Shown in pieces: positions 7,811 to 14,998 of a DNA stretch of 64,000 nt. Origin of the DNA: Fen-178 sp963722575 (lineage in GTDB: Bacteria; Acidobacteriota; Terriglobia; Bryobacterales; Bryobacteraceae); contig CAVRNR010000003.1 in assembly GCA_963722575.1 (NCBI GenBank), forward strand, positions 186,001-250,000, given 5' to 3'. Positions within the stretch are counted from its first letter, which is position 1; each line of letters begins with the position of its first letter. The notes under the pieces are model-generated. The model had not been told where the DNA came from, did no database searches, and saw nothing but the letters and a program-made list of their open reading frames with translations. The translations under genes were made by a program, and so were the position numbers.

Positions 7811-9766
7811 TTAGACCGAAGTTCCTGAGGGTTCCGCAGCCTTACTGCTTTGCTTTCAACCGACGAGATGGAATTCGGACCGATAAATATAGCCACTAAA
7901 TATGTGCATTTTGACCTTGACTTCTGCTTTGTTATGCCATATTTTAAGCCATGCCGTCGCGTACTGGTAGAGTTCATGTGGCCACCACAGAACGCCGCTA
8001 CCAGAATCGGGTCTACCGCACCCACCTCCTCCGCCGTACCTTCCGCGTCGGCGCCCAGGTCCGTCACGAAACCCTCGGGAACATCTCCCACCTCCCCGAT
8101 GATCTGGTTGGGATCATCCGTCGCTCCCTGGCGGGCGAACGGTTCGTCCCAGCCGCCGACGCCTTTCAGATCCAAAGCAGCTTGCCCCACGGAAACGTCC
8201 AGGCGGTGCTCGGTTCCATCCGTAAGCTCGGCCTGGACGGCGTGATCTCGTCCCAGCGCTGCCGCGAGCGCGACCTCGTCGTGGCCATGATCGCCGAACG
8301 CCTTCTGCATCCCTGCTCCAAACTGGCTACCACGCGCGCCTGGCACACCACCACTTTGGCCGAGGAACTGGGGGTCGCCGACTGCGACGAAGACGATCTC
8401 TACCGGGCCATGGACTGGCTGCTGGCACGCCAGGCGCGCATCCAGAGCAAGTTGGCCCGGCGCCACCTGCGCGAGGGAGCCATCGTCCTTTACGACGTCA
8501 GCAGCAGTTACTACGAAGGTCACACCTGCCCGCTGGCGCGCTTCGGCCATGACCGGGACGGACAGAAGGGCCGGCCGATCATCGTCTATGGACTGCTCAC
8601 GGACGGAGAAGGCCGCCCCGTAGCCATCCAGGTGTACCCAGGCAACACCGGCGATCCCACCACGGTGCCCGACCAGGTGGAGAAAATGCGGCAACGCTTC
8701 GGGCTGTCCCGGGTGGTGATGGTGGGCGACCGCGGCATGCTCACCGAGCCCCAGATCGGCAAACTCCGGGAGCACCCCGGATTGGGATGGATCTCGGCGT
8801 TGCGCGGGCCCGCCATCCGCGAACTGGTGGAAACCGGATGCCTGCAACCATCGCTATTTGACGAAGCGAATCTGGCCGAGATCAGCTCGGCCCAGTATCC
8901 GGGTGAGCGGCTGGTGGCCTGCTTCAATCCCCTGCTGGCCGGGGAGCGCCGGCGCAAACGGGAGGAACTGCTCCAGGCCAACGAGAGGGAACTGGCGCGC
9001 ATCGGCCGCGAAGTGACGCGCCGCAAGCGCAAGCCGCTGCCTGAGGCCGGGATCGCTTTGAAGGTGGGGAAGGTTTTGAATCGATTTAAGGTCGCCAAGC
9101 ATTTTGAACTTACGATTGCCGACGGCGTGATCGAGTGGACCCGCCGCGGAGATGCCATCCAACGCGAGGCCGCTCTGGACGGAATCTACGTGGTGCGCAC
9201 CAGCGAAGACACCAAGCATTGCTCGGCCGAAGACGCGGTGCGCCGTTACAAGAGTCTGGCCCAGGTCGAGCGGGCGTTCCGCTGTCTGAAAGAAATCGAC
9301 CTGCTCATTCGCCCCATTCGCCATCGCAGCGCCGATCACGTGCGGGCACACATTCTGCTCTGCATGCTGGCCTATTACGTGGAATGGCACATGCGACGTT
9401 CGCTGGCGCCTCTGCTGTTTGAGGACGAGGAACTCCCGCGCAACCGCAAGCGCCGGGATCCGGTTGCGCCCCCGGAACCGTCTGCCTCAGCCCAACGGAA
9501 GAAGATCGAGCGCGTGACCGCCGACGGCTTCCCGGTACACAGCTTCGACACTCTGATGGCGATCCTCGGCACGCGCGCCCGAAACCTGTGCCGCATCCCC
9601 AACGAGGCCAGCGGCGCCGCGTTTCAACAGCTCACAGAACTGACGCCGTTACAAGCCCGCACCTTGGAGTTGCTGGGCGTGTAGCCAGAAACCGAAAGTC
9701 ACTTCTTGCCCCATCTCCCACGCCATCAAGCAGATACCTCGCCGCGCGTCTTGGAACTTCGGCCCT
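7811..9766 (+). mobile_element. IS1634-type insertion sequence
   Basis: A single transposase gene is bracketed by candidate terminal inverted repeats: CCGAAGTTCC at 7816-7825 and its complement GGAACTTCGG at 9753-9762, with flanking TTA also shared in imperfect form. I could not identify a target-site duplication, so the exact ends are provisional. The element lies directly upstream of the S41 peptidase gene and its transposase is divergent from that gene. Confidence 0.7.
7951..9684 (+). CDS. IS1634-family transposase (DDE type)
   Basis: The 577-aa protein has the IS4-superfamily/IS1634 layout. The candidate catalytic residues are D182 in VLYDVSSSYYEG, D260 in VMVGDRGM, and E440 in SLAQVERAFRCLKEIDL with the YREK-like context. 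A long insertion with a basic Lys/Arg-rich segment lies between the second Asp and the Glu. There is no frameshift or internal stop, so the enzyme appears functional. It would catalyse cut-and-paste transposition of the element. The start is taken at the first ATG. Confidence 0.93.
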   Translation: MPSRTGRVHVATTERRYQNRVYRTHLLRRTFRVGAQVRHETLGNISHLPDDLVGIIRRSLAGERFVPAADAFQIQSSLPHGNVQAVLGSIRKLGLDGVISSQRCRERDLVVAMIAERLLHPCSKLATTRAWHTTTLAEELGVADCDEDDLYRAMDWLLARQARIQSKLARRHLREGAIVLYDVSSSYYEGHTCPLARFGHDRDGQKGRPIIVYGLLTDGEGRPVAIQVYPGNTGDPTTVPDQVEKMRQRFGLSRVVMVGDRGMLTEPQIGKLREHPGLGWISALRGPAIRELVETGCLQPSLFDEANLAEISSAQYPGERLVACFNPLLAGERRRKREELLQANERELARIGREVTRRKRKPLPEAGIALKVGKVLNRFKVAKHFELTIADGVIEWTRRGDAIQREAALDGIYVVRTSEDTKHCSAEDAVRRYKSLAQVERAFRCLKEIDLLIRPIRHRSADHVRAHILLCMLAYYVEWHMRRSLAPLLFEDEELPRNRKRRDPVAPPEPSASAQRKKIERVTADGFPVHSFDTLMAILGTRARNLCRIPNEASGAAFQQLTELTPLQARTLELLGV

Positions 9767-9828
9767 TAACCAACTGAAAGCATACGCATCCCCCTCAAAA
9801 AGTGCGGAAAATGGGTTAGCATCCTCAA

Positions 9829-10035
9829 ATGAGCCATCGTCTCCAGGTGCTCATCTCGGATGAACTGGACATGGAGCTTCGCAAGGCTGCCCAGCACGAC
9901 CGCGTGTCGAAAGGCGAGTGGGTGCGCCGCGCCCTGCGGCAGTCTGTCGATCCCGTGGCGCGCCTGGCATCCTCGAACGCGCCAACCGCCGATATCGAAC
10001 AGATGCTCTCCGAGATCGCGTGCGGGCGCTCCTGA
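9829..10035 (+). CDS. Ribbon-helix-helix (CopG/Arc-type) protein, orphan antitoxin candidate
   Basis: The 68-aa protein has an N-terminal beta strand (LQVLISDELDMELRKAA), a helix, and SKGEWVRRALRQSV, the usual ribbon-helix-helix DNA-binding pattern. Such proteins are usually type II antitoxins or local repressors. No toxin partner follows: the next gene is adenylate kinase on the other strand, 23 bp away. A TAGCAT box ends 6 nt before the ATG without a Shine-Dalgarno. It borders the right end of the insertion sequence, so a partner may have been lost there. Confidence 0.75.
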   Translation: MSHRLQVLISDELDMELRKAAQHDRVSKGEWVRRALRQSVDPVARLASSNAPTADIEQMLSEIACGRS

Positions 10036-10058
10036 GAGTTTCCGCCAGCCCCCCGCGC

Positions 10059-10709
10059 TTACCCTTGCGCCGCTTCCACCACCAGCGCGATGGCCCGCGC
10101 CACCTCGTCCGGCGGCATTCCGCCATCCACGCTGTGGACCGCGGAAGCGCCGTACCACTCGAGGATCGGACCGGTCAGCTCGTGATACGCGCGCAGCCGC
10201 TGGCGGATCACCGCCTCTTGATCGTCTTCCCGCGCCATCAGGGCGGCGCCGTCGTCGTCGCATCGGCCGGCCACTTTGGGCGGTTGCGACAGCAAATTGT
10301 AAATGCGCTTGCACTGGGGGCACTGACGGCGCGCCGTCAGCCGGGCCACCAGTAGGTCGTCGGGCACATCCAGGTGAATCACCACGGGGTTGGGCAGCCC
10401 TCGCTGCTGGAGCAGGGCCGAAAACTCGATGGCCTGCGGCACGGTGCGGGGGTAGCCATCCAATAGAAACCCGCCGGCGCAATCCGGCTTTGAAATGCGG
10501 CTGGCCACGATGGCGTTCACAATCTCGTCGCCCACCAGGCCGCCCGCAGCCATGATGGAAGATGCCAGTTTGCCCAACTCCGTACCGGCCTGGCGCTCCG
10601 CCCGAAACATCTCGCCTGTGGAGATGGCCGGAATGTGAAACCGTTCAGCGAGGAAAACAGCCTGCGTGCCCTTGCCACATCCGGGCGGGCCAAAGAGTAA
10701 GAGAATCAA
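10059..10709 (-). CDS. adk: Adenylate kinase
   Basis: The 216-aa protein carries the P-loop GPPGCGKGTQ at its N-terminus, DGYPRT in the NMP-binding region, and a long zinc-type LID: CPQCKRIYN followed by a third Cys and an Asp in RCDDDG. This gives C-C-C-D zinc ligands. It interconverts AMP + ATP and 2 ADP in the cytosol. The start is a TTG at 10709 preceded by a strong GGAGG. Acidobacterial genomes often have adk near ribosomal genes with map and secY; here it follows the hopanoid operon in the same direction, 46 bp downstream, so this may be a second or relocated copy. Confidence 0.92.
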   Translation of the reverse strand: MILLLFGPPGCGKGTQAVFLAERFHIPAISTGEMFRAERQAGTELGKLASSIMAAGGLVGDEIVNAIVASRISKPDCAGGFLLDGYPRTVPQAIEFSALLQQRGLPNPVVIHLDVPDDLLVARLTARRQCPQCKRIYNLLSQPPKVAGRCDDDGAALMAREDDQEAVIRQRLRAYHELTGPILEWYGASAVHSVDGGMPPDEVARAIALVVEAAQG

Positions 10710-10755
10710 GATAACCTCCGCGAATTTGCAGGCTAACGGCTGGCGGTGGACGGCG

Positions 10756-11898
10756 TCAATGGTGACAAATTGGCTCCGGGTTGCGCTCTTCCGCGTGGAT
10801 TCGCCCGTCCGGATACAAGCGCAACTCCCGATCCCGCCACTGGACGGTGTGGCCGAAAAGCCCTGCCAGCCAGACCGCGAATCCGAACAGGTCGCGCAGC
10901 GGCATCAGCCAGAAATCCTTCGCTACGCGACGGTCTTTGAGAACGCCCGCGCCCACTATCACTCCGGCAACCATGCGCAGCCCCAGCGCCAGCGCCGCCG
11001 CCCACCACTCACCGGCGGCCAGCGCCACCAGGGCCCAGAACGTGGCGTGCGTCACCACGTACCCGAAATAGCCCGCCGGACGCGAAACCCGGATGGTGCG
11101 CGACCACCGCACCTGGTGCCGCCACGTCTCGGCCCACGATTCCCCGCCCAGGTCGGTCTCCACCACCACGGGCGCGAACTCGATGCGATAGCCCAGCCGG
11201 CTGATGCGCCGCCCGAGCTGGTAATCGTCGGCCAGGTAGTCGGCGATGGCCTCAAAGCCGCCCAGTTGGCGCAAGGTCCCGGCGCGAAACACCATGGTGG
11301 ATCCAAGCGCGAACTCGGCCTGGCCCAGCAGGCGCGCCACCAGCACGCTGGGCGCGAACTCGGTGGAGATTCCCAGCGCTTCCGACCGCGCCGCCCACGA
11401 ATCCGCTATGCCGCGATAGAGGCACGTCACCAGCCCGACTTTCGGATCCCCCAGCGGCGCGGTCACGGCGCGCAGGTATCCCGGCGGCGCCACGATATCG
11501 CTGTCGTTCACTAGCAGCAGCGGGTACCGCGCGCGCTTGGCCAGCTCCGCCAGCACTCCCACCTTGGCGTTGGGAGCGTTGGTCTCCGCCACCACTACCT
11601 CGATGCGCCGCCCGGGAAACTCGCGTTTCAGCCGCGCGATATCCTCGAGCGCCGGGTCGCGCGGATCGCCGGCACCGAAGAGAATCTCAAACTCGGGATA
11701 GTCCTGCGACGCATGGGAGACGATGGCCTCGTAAAAACGCGGGTCCCGTCCGTGCACGGGCTTGAGGATGGAGAGTGGGGCAGGCGTCTGAGCCGCCCTG
11801 TCTCGGCAGGCCGAGGGCCTGCCCCACCGCGCCGCCGCCACAATGGCGAGCAGGTAATACGCCGCCGCCGCAACCGCCGGAATAGCCAGCCAGATCAC
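10756..11898 (-). CDS. hpnI: Hopanoid-biosynthesis glycosyltransferase HpnI
   Basis: I chose the GTG at 11898. It overlaps the upstream stop as GTGA, whereas the ATG at 11955 would overlap the upstream gene by 60 bp. The 380-aa product has an N-terminal membrane helix and a GT-A/GT21-like catalytic domain: LSILKPVHGRDP, the NDSD motif, DDYQLG, and HQVRWSRT matching the Q..RW motif. C-terminal membrane helices follow. HpnI-type enzymes transfer N-acetylglucosamine to bacteriohopanetetrol in making glucosaminyl hopanoids. HpnK, the usual deacetylase, is not in the window. A GTGGGGCAGGC-bounded palindrome lies inside the coding sequence at 11775-11827 and is translated in frame. Confidence 0.87.
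   Translation of the reverse strand: MIWLAIPAVAAAAYYLLAIVAAARWGRPSACRDRAAQTPAPLSILKPVHGRDPRFYEAIVSHASQDYPEFEILFGAGDPRDPALEDIARLKREFPGRRIEVVVAETNAPNAKVGVLAELAKRARYPLLLVNDSDIVAPPGYLRAVTAPLGDPKVGLVTCLYRGIADSWAARSEALGISTEFAPSVLVARLLGQAEFALGSTMVFRAGTLRQLGGFEAIADYLADDYQLGRRISRLGYRIEFAPVVVETDLGGESWAETWRHQVRWSRTIRVSRPAGYFGYVVTHATFWALVALAAGEWWAAALALGLRMVAGVIVGAGVLKDRRVAKDFWLMPLRDLFGFAVWLAGLFGHTVQWRDRELRLYPDGRIHAEERNPEPICHH
11775..11827. repeat. Palindromic repeat inside hpnI
   Basis: The outer arms GTGGGGCAGGC (11775-11785) and GCCTGCCCCAC (11817-11827) are perfect complements. An inner hairpin CTCGG/CCGAG lies at 11802-11815. The outer arms match those around the hairpin arrays at 1735-1825 and 43822-43909. 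The block is translated as part of the linker after the first membrane helix of HpnI. Confidence 0.75.
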
Positions 11899-12257
11899 AA
11901 CGACACCAACACCACTCCACAGATTACCAGCGAAGCGCCCGCCCAGCGCAGCCAATTCACGTGCTCTTTCAGAACATACTTGGCCAGCACGGTTTCGAAC
12001 ACGTAGGTGACGGCCGTGGCGGGGACCGCAAAGCTGAGATCGGCGATAGTCAGCAGCCCCAGGTAGGCGAAAAAGGAAACCGCCATGGCCGCCACCGCCG
12101 CGATCACGAACCGGTTGCGGGCCAGCACGGCGAGCGCGCGGCGGATGGCGCCGGGGCGGAAATCGCGGATCTCGCCATGCCGCCGCATGCCCGCCGCCTG
12201 GAGCACTTCACCCGCCGTGGTGGCCGCCACGATGATGCCGATGAGCAGCCACCTCAT
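11895..12257 (-). CDS. Small EamA/DMT-type four-helix membrane protein (second of pair)
   Basis: The 120-aa product begins MRWLLIGIIVAATTAGEVLQAAGMRRHG and has four hydrophobic helices, ending in the EamA-like LRWAGASLVICGVVLVSL. Its start overlaps the preceding gene's stop as ATGA (12254-12257), and its stop overlaps hpnI's start as GTGA. Small-multidrug-resistance and ArnE/ArnF-type proteins of this size work as dimers, flipping lipid-linked intermediates or exporting compounds. Sitting between hpnJ and hpnI, the pair may move a hopanoid intermediate across the membrane. That role is inferred from position only. Confidence 0.8.
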   Translation of the reverse strand: MRWLLIGIIVAATTAGEVLQAAGMRRHGEIRDFRPGAIRRALAVLARNRFVIAAVAAMAVSFFAYLGLLTIADLSFAVPATAVTYVFETVLAKYVLKEHVNWLRWAGASLVICGVVLVSL

Positions 12258-12676
12258 TGGCCCGGCCCCGCCGCCTCGGGCCTGGGATGCGCGGTCTGTG
12301 GAGCGCTGCCGCCGCTCACCAGCGCGACCCCCGCCACGATCAGCCCGATTCCGGCCCAGCGCTTCACGGTGATCTGCTCGTTGAGCAGCACTTTCCCCAC
12401 CAGCGCTACCAGCACGTATCCCACCGCCGTCACCGGCAGCACATAGCTCAGGTCCGCCCAGCTCAACAGCGCCATGCGCGAGAGCATCCACACGATGAGC
12501 ATCAGCACGCCCAGCTCCACCCACGGATGGAACAGCACGGTGATGTACTCGAGCGGCGTGACCAGCGCCGGCGGCATGCCTCGCTTCAGGAAGTAATTTC
12601 CAAAAACGTTGCTGAACACTACGACGACGGCGAAAAGCCAGGTCTTCAGTCGCAGTCGCGCGTGTTCGTGGGTCAT
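12254..12676 (-). CDS. Small EamA/DMT-type four-helix membrane protein (first of pair)
   Basis: With the start at 12676 (an in-frame ATG at 12757 would run into hpnJ) the product is 140 aa. It has four membrane helices, the conserved FGNYFLKRGM near helix 1, LSYVLPVTAVGYVLVALVGKVLLNEQ, and a final EamA-like helix (RWAGIGLIVAGVALVS). It begins 7 bp after the hpnJ stop and overlaps the second DMT gene by 4 nt. The two proteins are similar in length and layout and probably form a heterodimer, like ArnE/ArnF. Confidence 0.8.
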   Translation of the reverse strand: MTHEHARLRLKTWLFAVVVVFSNVFGNYFLKRGMPPALVTPLEYITVLFHPWVELGVLMLIVWMLSRMALLSWADLSYVLPVTAVGYVLVALVGKVLLNEQITVKRWAGIGLIVAGVALVSGGSAPQTAHPRPEAAGPGQ

Positions 12677-12683
12677 GCGCGGG

Positions 12684-14165
12684 TCAGTCGCCCGTACTCG
12701 CGGGCGCGGGCGCCGGGCCCGTAGGGCGCCCCGCGGCGGCTTTATGCTCGGCCACAAACTTCTTCCGCTTGGAGCGCAGCGCCAGGTACTCGCGGGCTTC
12801 CTTGGTCAGCCGTCTGCGCTCTTCGCCGTTGAACACGGCCTTCCTCACGATGCGCCAGATCACACGCAAGCGGAAGAAATACTCGCCGTAGAAGCGCTCC
12901 ACCCACTCGACCAACTCCCCGCGGTCCAGCCCCGGATACACCACGTTGGGAAGCTGGTGGCCGGTTTCATCGGTCATGGAATCGATGGTGATGAGGTTGT
13001 TCTTCTTGACGTAATCGTAGAACTCGGTTCCGGGATAGGGATGGGCGATGGAAACCTGGATGGTATCGGTGTCCATCCGCTTGGCGAAATCGATGGTCCG
13101 GCGGATGCTCTCGCGCGTCTCGCCCGGCAGCCCGATAATGTAGTCGCCGTGAACCAGCAGGCCGAGCTTCTTGCAGTTCGATGTGAAGCGCTGGGCCATC
13201 TCCACGGTGGCGCCCTTCTTGATGTTCTTGAGGATCTGCGGGTCGCCCGATTCGTACCCCACGATCAGCAGCCGGCAGCCCGCTTCCTTCATGGCCCTCA
13301 GGGTGTCGTAGTCGGTGGTGACGCGCGAGGTGCACGACCAGGTGACGTTTAACGGCTGGAGCTTCCTGGCCACCTCGATGGTGCGCTCTTTGCGGTAATT
13401 GAAGGTGTCGTCGTCGAAGAAAACCTCTTTGATGTTGGGGAACTGCTCGAGCGCGAAGCGCACTTCATTGGCCACGTCATCGGACGAGCGCAGGCGCCAG
13501 CGGTGCCCCGAGTGGGTCTGCGGCCACAGGCAGAAGGTGCACAGCGCCGGGCATCCGCGCGAGGTGTACATCGCCACAAAGGGGTGCAGCAGGAACGGCA
13601 CGTTGTAGCGCGTGATGTCGAGATCGCGCTTGTAGACCCTGGTCACCCAGGGGAGCGCATCGAGGTCCTCGATAGCCGGCCCTTCGGGGTTGTTGACGAT
13701 GGAGCCGTTCTTGCGGAAACTCACGCCGGGCAGGTCCTGGAGCGGGGCGCCGTTGGCGTAGTCCACGATCTGGCGATCGAACTCCCGCCGCACCACGAAA
13801 TCGATGGCTGTCGAGCCACGCAGCGTTTTTTCCGGCTCGGTGGTCACGGGCGGCCCTACGAACGCCACCTTCAACTTGGGGTTCGAGTCCTTCATCATCC
13901 CGGCTATTTTCGTGTCTACGTGGAAACCGGGAGTGGAAGTGAACAGCACCAGCAACTCGAAATCCTTGGCCATCTCGACCGTCTGCCCGATGGAGATCTT
14001 GTGGGGCGGCGCGTCCACCACTTTGCTGTCCGGGAGCATGCCCGCGGGATAGCACAGCCATACCGGATACCAGTACGACTCGATTTCGCGCGAGGCCGGC
14101 CAGCGGGAGCTGGCGCCGCCGTCGAACCCTTCAAAGGATGGCGGATTCAGAAACAGTGTTCTCAT
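12684..14165 (-). CDS. hpnJ: Hopanoid-biosynthesis radical SAM protein HpnJ
   Basis: The start at 14165 gives the family's characteristic opening MRTLFLNPPSFEGFDGG; an upstream ATG at 14198 would add an unlikely leader. The 493-aa protein has an N-terminal cobalamin-binding-like region followed by the radical SAM motif CPALCTFC (CxxxCxxC). HpnJ enzymes act with HpnI to build composite side chains of bacteriohopanepolyols, converting the ribose-derived chain to a cyclitol ether. It is the first gene of the hpnJ-DMT-DMT-hpnI operon. The C-terminus has a Pro/Ala-rich tail not typical of the family. Confidence 0.88.
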   Translation of the reverse strand: MRTLFLNPPSFEGFDGGASSRWPASREIESYWYPVWLCYPAGMLPDSKVVDAPPHKISIGQTVEMAKDFELLVLFTSTPGFHVDTKIAGMMKDSNPKLKVAFVGPPVTTEPEKTLRGSTAIDFVVRREFDRQIVDYANGAPLQDLPGVSFRKNGSIVNNPEGPAIEDLDALPWVTRVYKRDLDITRYNVPFLLHPFVAMYTSRGCPALCTFCLWPQTHSGHRWRLRSSDDVANEVRFALEQFPNIKEVFFDDDTFNYRKERTIEVARKLQPLNVTWSCTSRVTTDYDTLRAMKEAGCRLLIVGYESGDPQILKNIKKGATVEMAQRFTSNCKKLGLLVHGDYIIGLPGETRESIRRTIDFAKRMDTDTIQVSIAHPYPGTEFYDYVKKNNLITIDSMTDETGHQLPNVVYPGLDRGELVEWVERFYGEYFFRLRVIWRIVRKAVFNGEERRRLTKEAREYLALRSKRKKFVAEHKAAAGRPTGPAPAPASTGD

Positions 14166-14197
14166 CTGCTCTCCAGTCGAACGAGCTCCCGGGGGCA

Positions 14198-14908
14198 CTA
14201 CTGGCTGCCGGCGTCGCTCATGGCGCTCCGTTTGGAGCCGTCCATCGAGAAATTGCTGAAGTCGATGGTGAGCTCCGCCTTGCCCGCCAGCCGGGTGTCC
14301 ACTTCGCTCTGCACTTGCAGGGGCACCGAGATTCCGTCCCGAATCTCGTACGTTTTTATGAATGCGATTTTCTTCAGGAAGATGGACGGACTCTTCACCA
14401 GATACCCGGATTCCTGCACGCGCAGGTAGGTGCCCGCGTCGATCCAGAGATCGCCCTTGAAGAGGCCCTGGCGTTTCTGGCGCGGTGTCACCTGAAAGAT
14501 ATAGACGGCGCGCCCTTCGAGTTGGCTTCGGCTCTTGTACTTGAACTTGTAGTTGGCCGGAGTGACGGCCAGCGACGGGGCCTGGTCCTTCTGGGCCTCG
14601 GCTTCGGCCGTGAGGTAGCGCGCGATCACCTGGTTCTTGACCGTGCCATCGCCCTCGAAGCGCAGCATTTCATAGGTAACGCGGCCCAGAGCGGAGATGC
14701 GCCGCAGGGCGTGCAACCGCCCCTGTTTCTTGAGCTTGGGGAGAGAGGCCTGGATCTCAACGTCCATCGAAGCGCCCTGGAACGATTGTTCCTGGCCGCG
14801 CGAAGCGGCGCAATAGTTCTCGACAATGACCTGGGGCGGCTCCGCGGCCGGCTCGGCCACGATCGAGACGCACACACCAATCAATAGGACTAGGACGCGG
14901 ACCTTCAA
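14198..14908 (-). CDS. Exported protein, LolA-like (outer-membrane lipoprotein-sorting type) candidate
   Basis: No ATG gives a signal peptide. A TTG at 14908 with GAGG 6 nt upstream gives a 236-aa product with a convincing leader (KVRVLVLLIGVCVSIVAEP). The body is beta-rich with a repeated pattern of long strands (FKYKSRSQLEGRAVYIFQVTPRQKRQGLFKGDLWID, TYLRVQESGYLVKSP) as in the LolA/LolB-like fold of 'outer-membrane lipoprotein-sorting' proteins. Function is uncertain. It may bind lipids, which would suit a location upstream of the hopanoid operon, 33 bp before the hpnJ start in the same direction. The very long open frame extending to 17077 is only the antisense shadow of UPF0182. Confidence 0.7.
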   Translation of the reverse strand: MKVRVLVLLIGVCVSIVAEPAAEPPQVIVENYCAASRGQEQSFQGASMDVEIQASLPKLKKQGRLHALRRISALGRVTYEMLRFEGDGTVKNQVIARYLTAEAEAQKDQAPSLAVTPANYKFKYKSRSQLEGRAVYIFQVTPRQKRQGLFKGDLWIDAGTYLRVQESGYLVKSPSIFLKKIAFIKTYEIRDGISVPLQVQSEVDTRLAGKAELTIDFSNFSMDGSKRSAMSDAGSQ

Positions 14909-14998
14909 TCTGAACCTCAAAACCCGGCTAGGACGGGAATATCTAAGTCTAGCAGGATGAGCAACGCCATGGGGCGCCGCCGGTGCTACGCTTGGTTC

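Noticed and set aside
7811..9766. Target-site duplication of the insertion sequence
   Set aside because: No matching short direct repeat is visible immediately outside the candidate inverted repeats.
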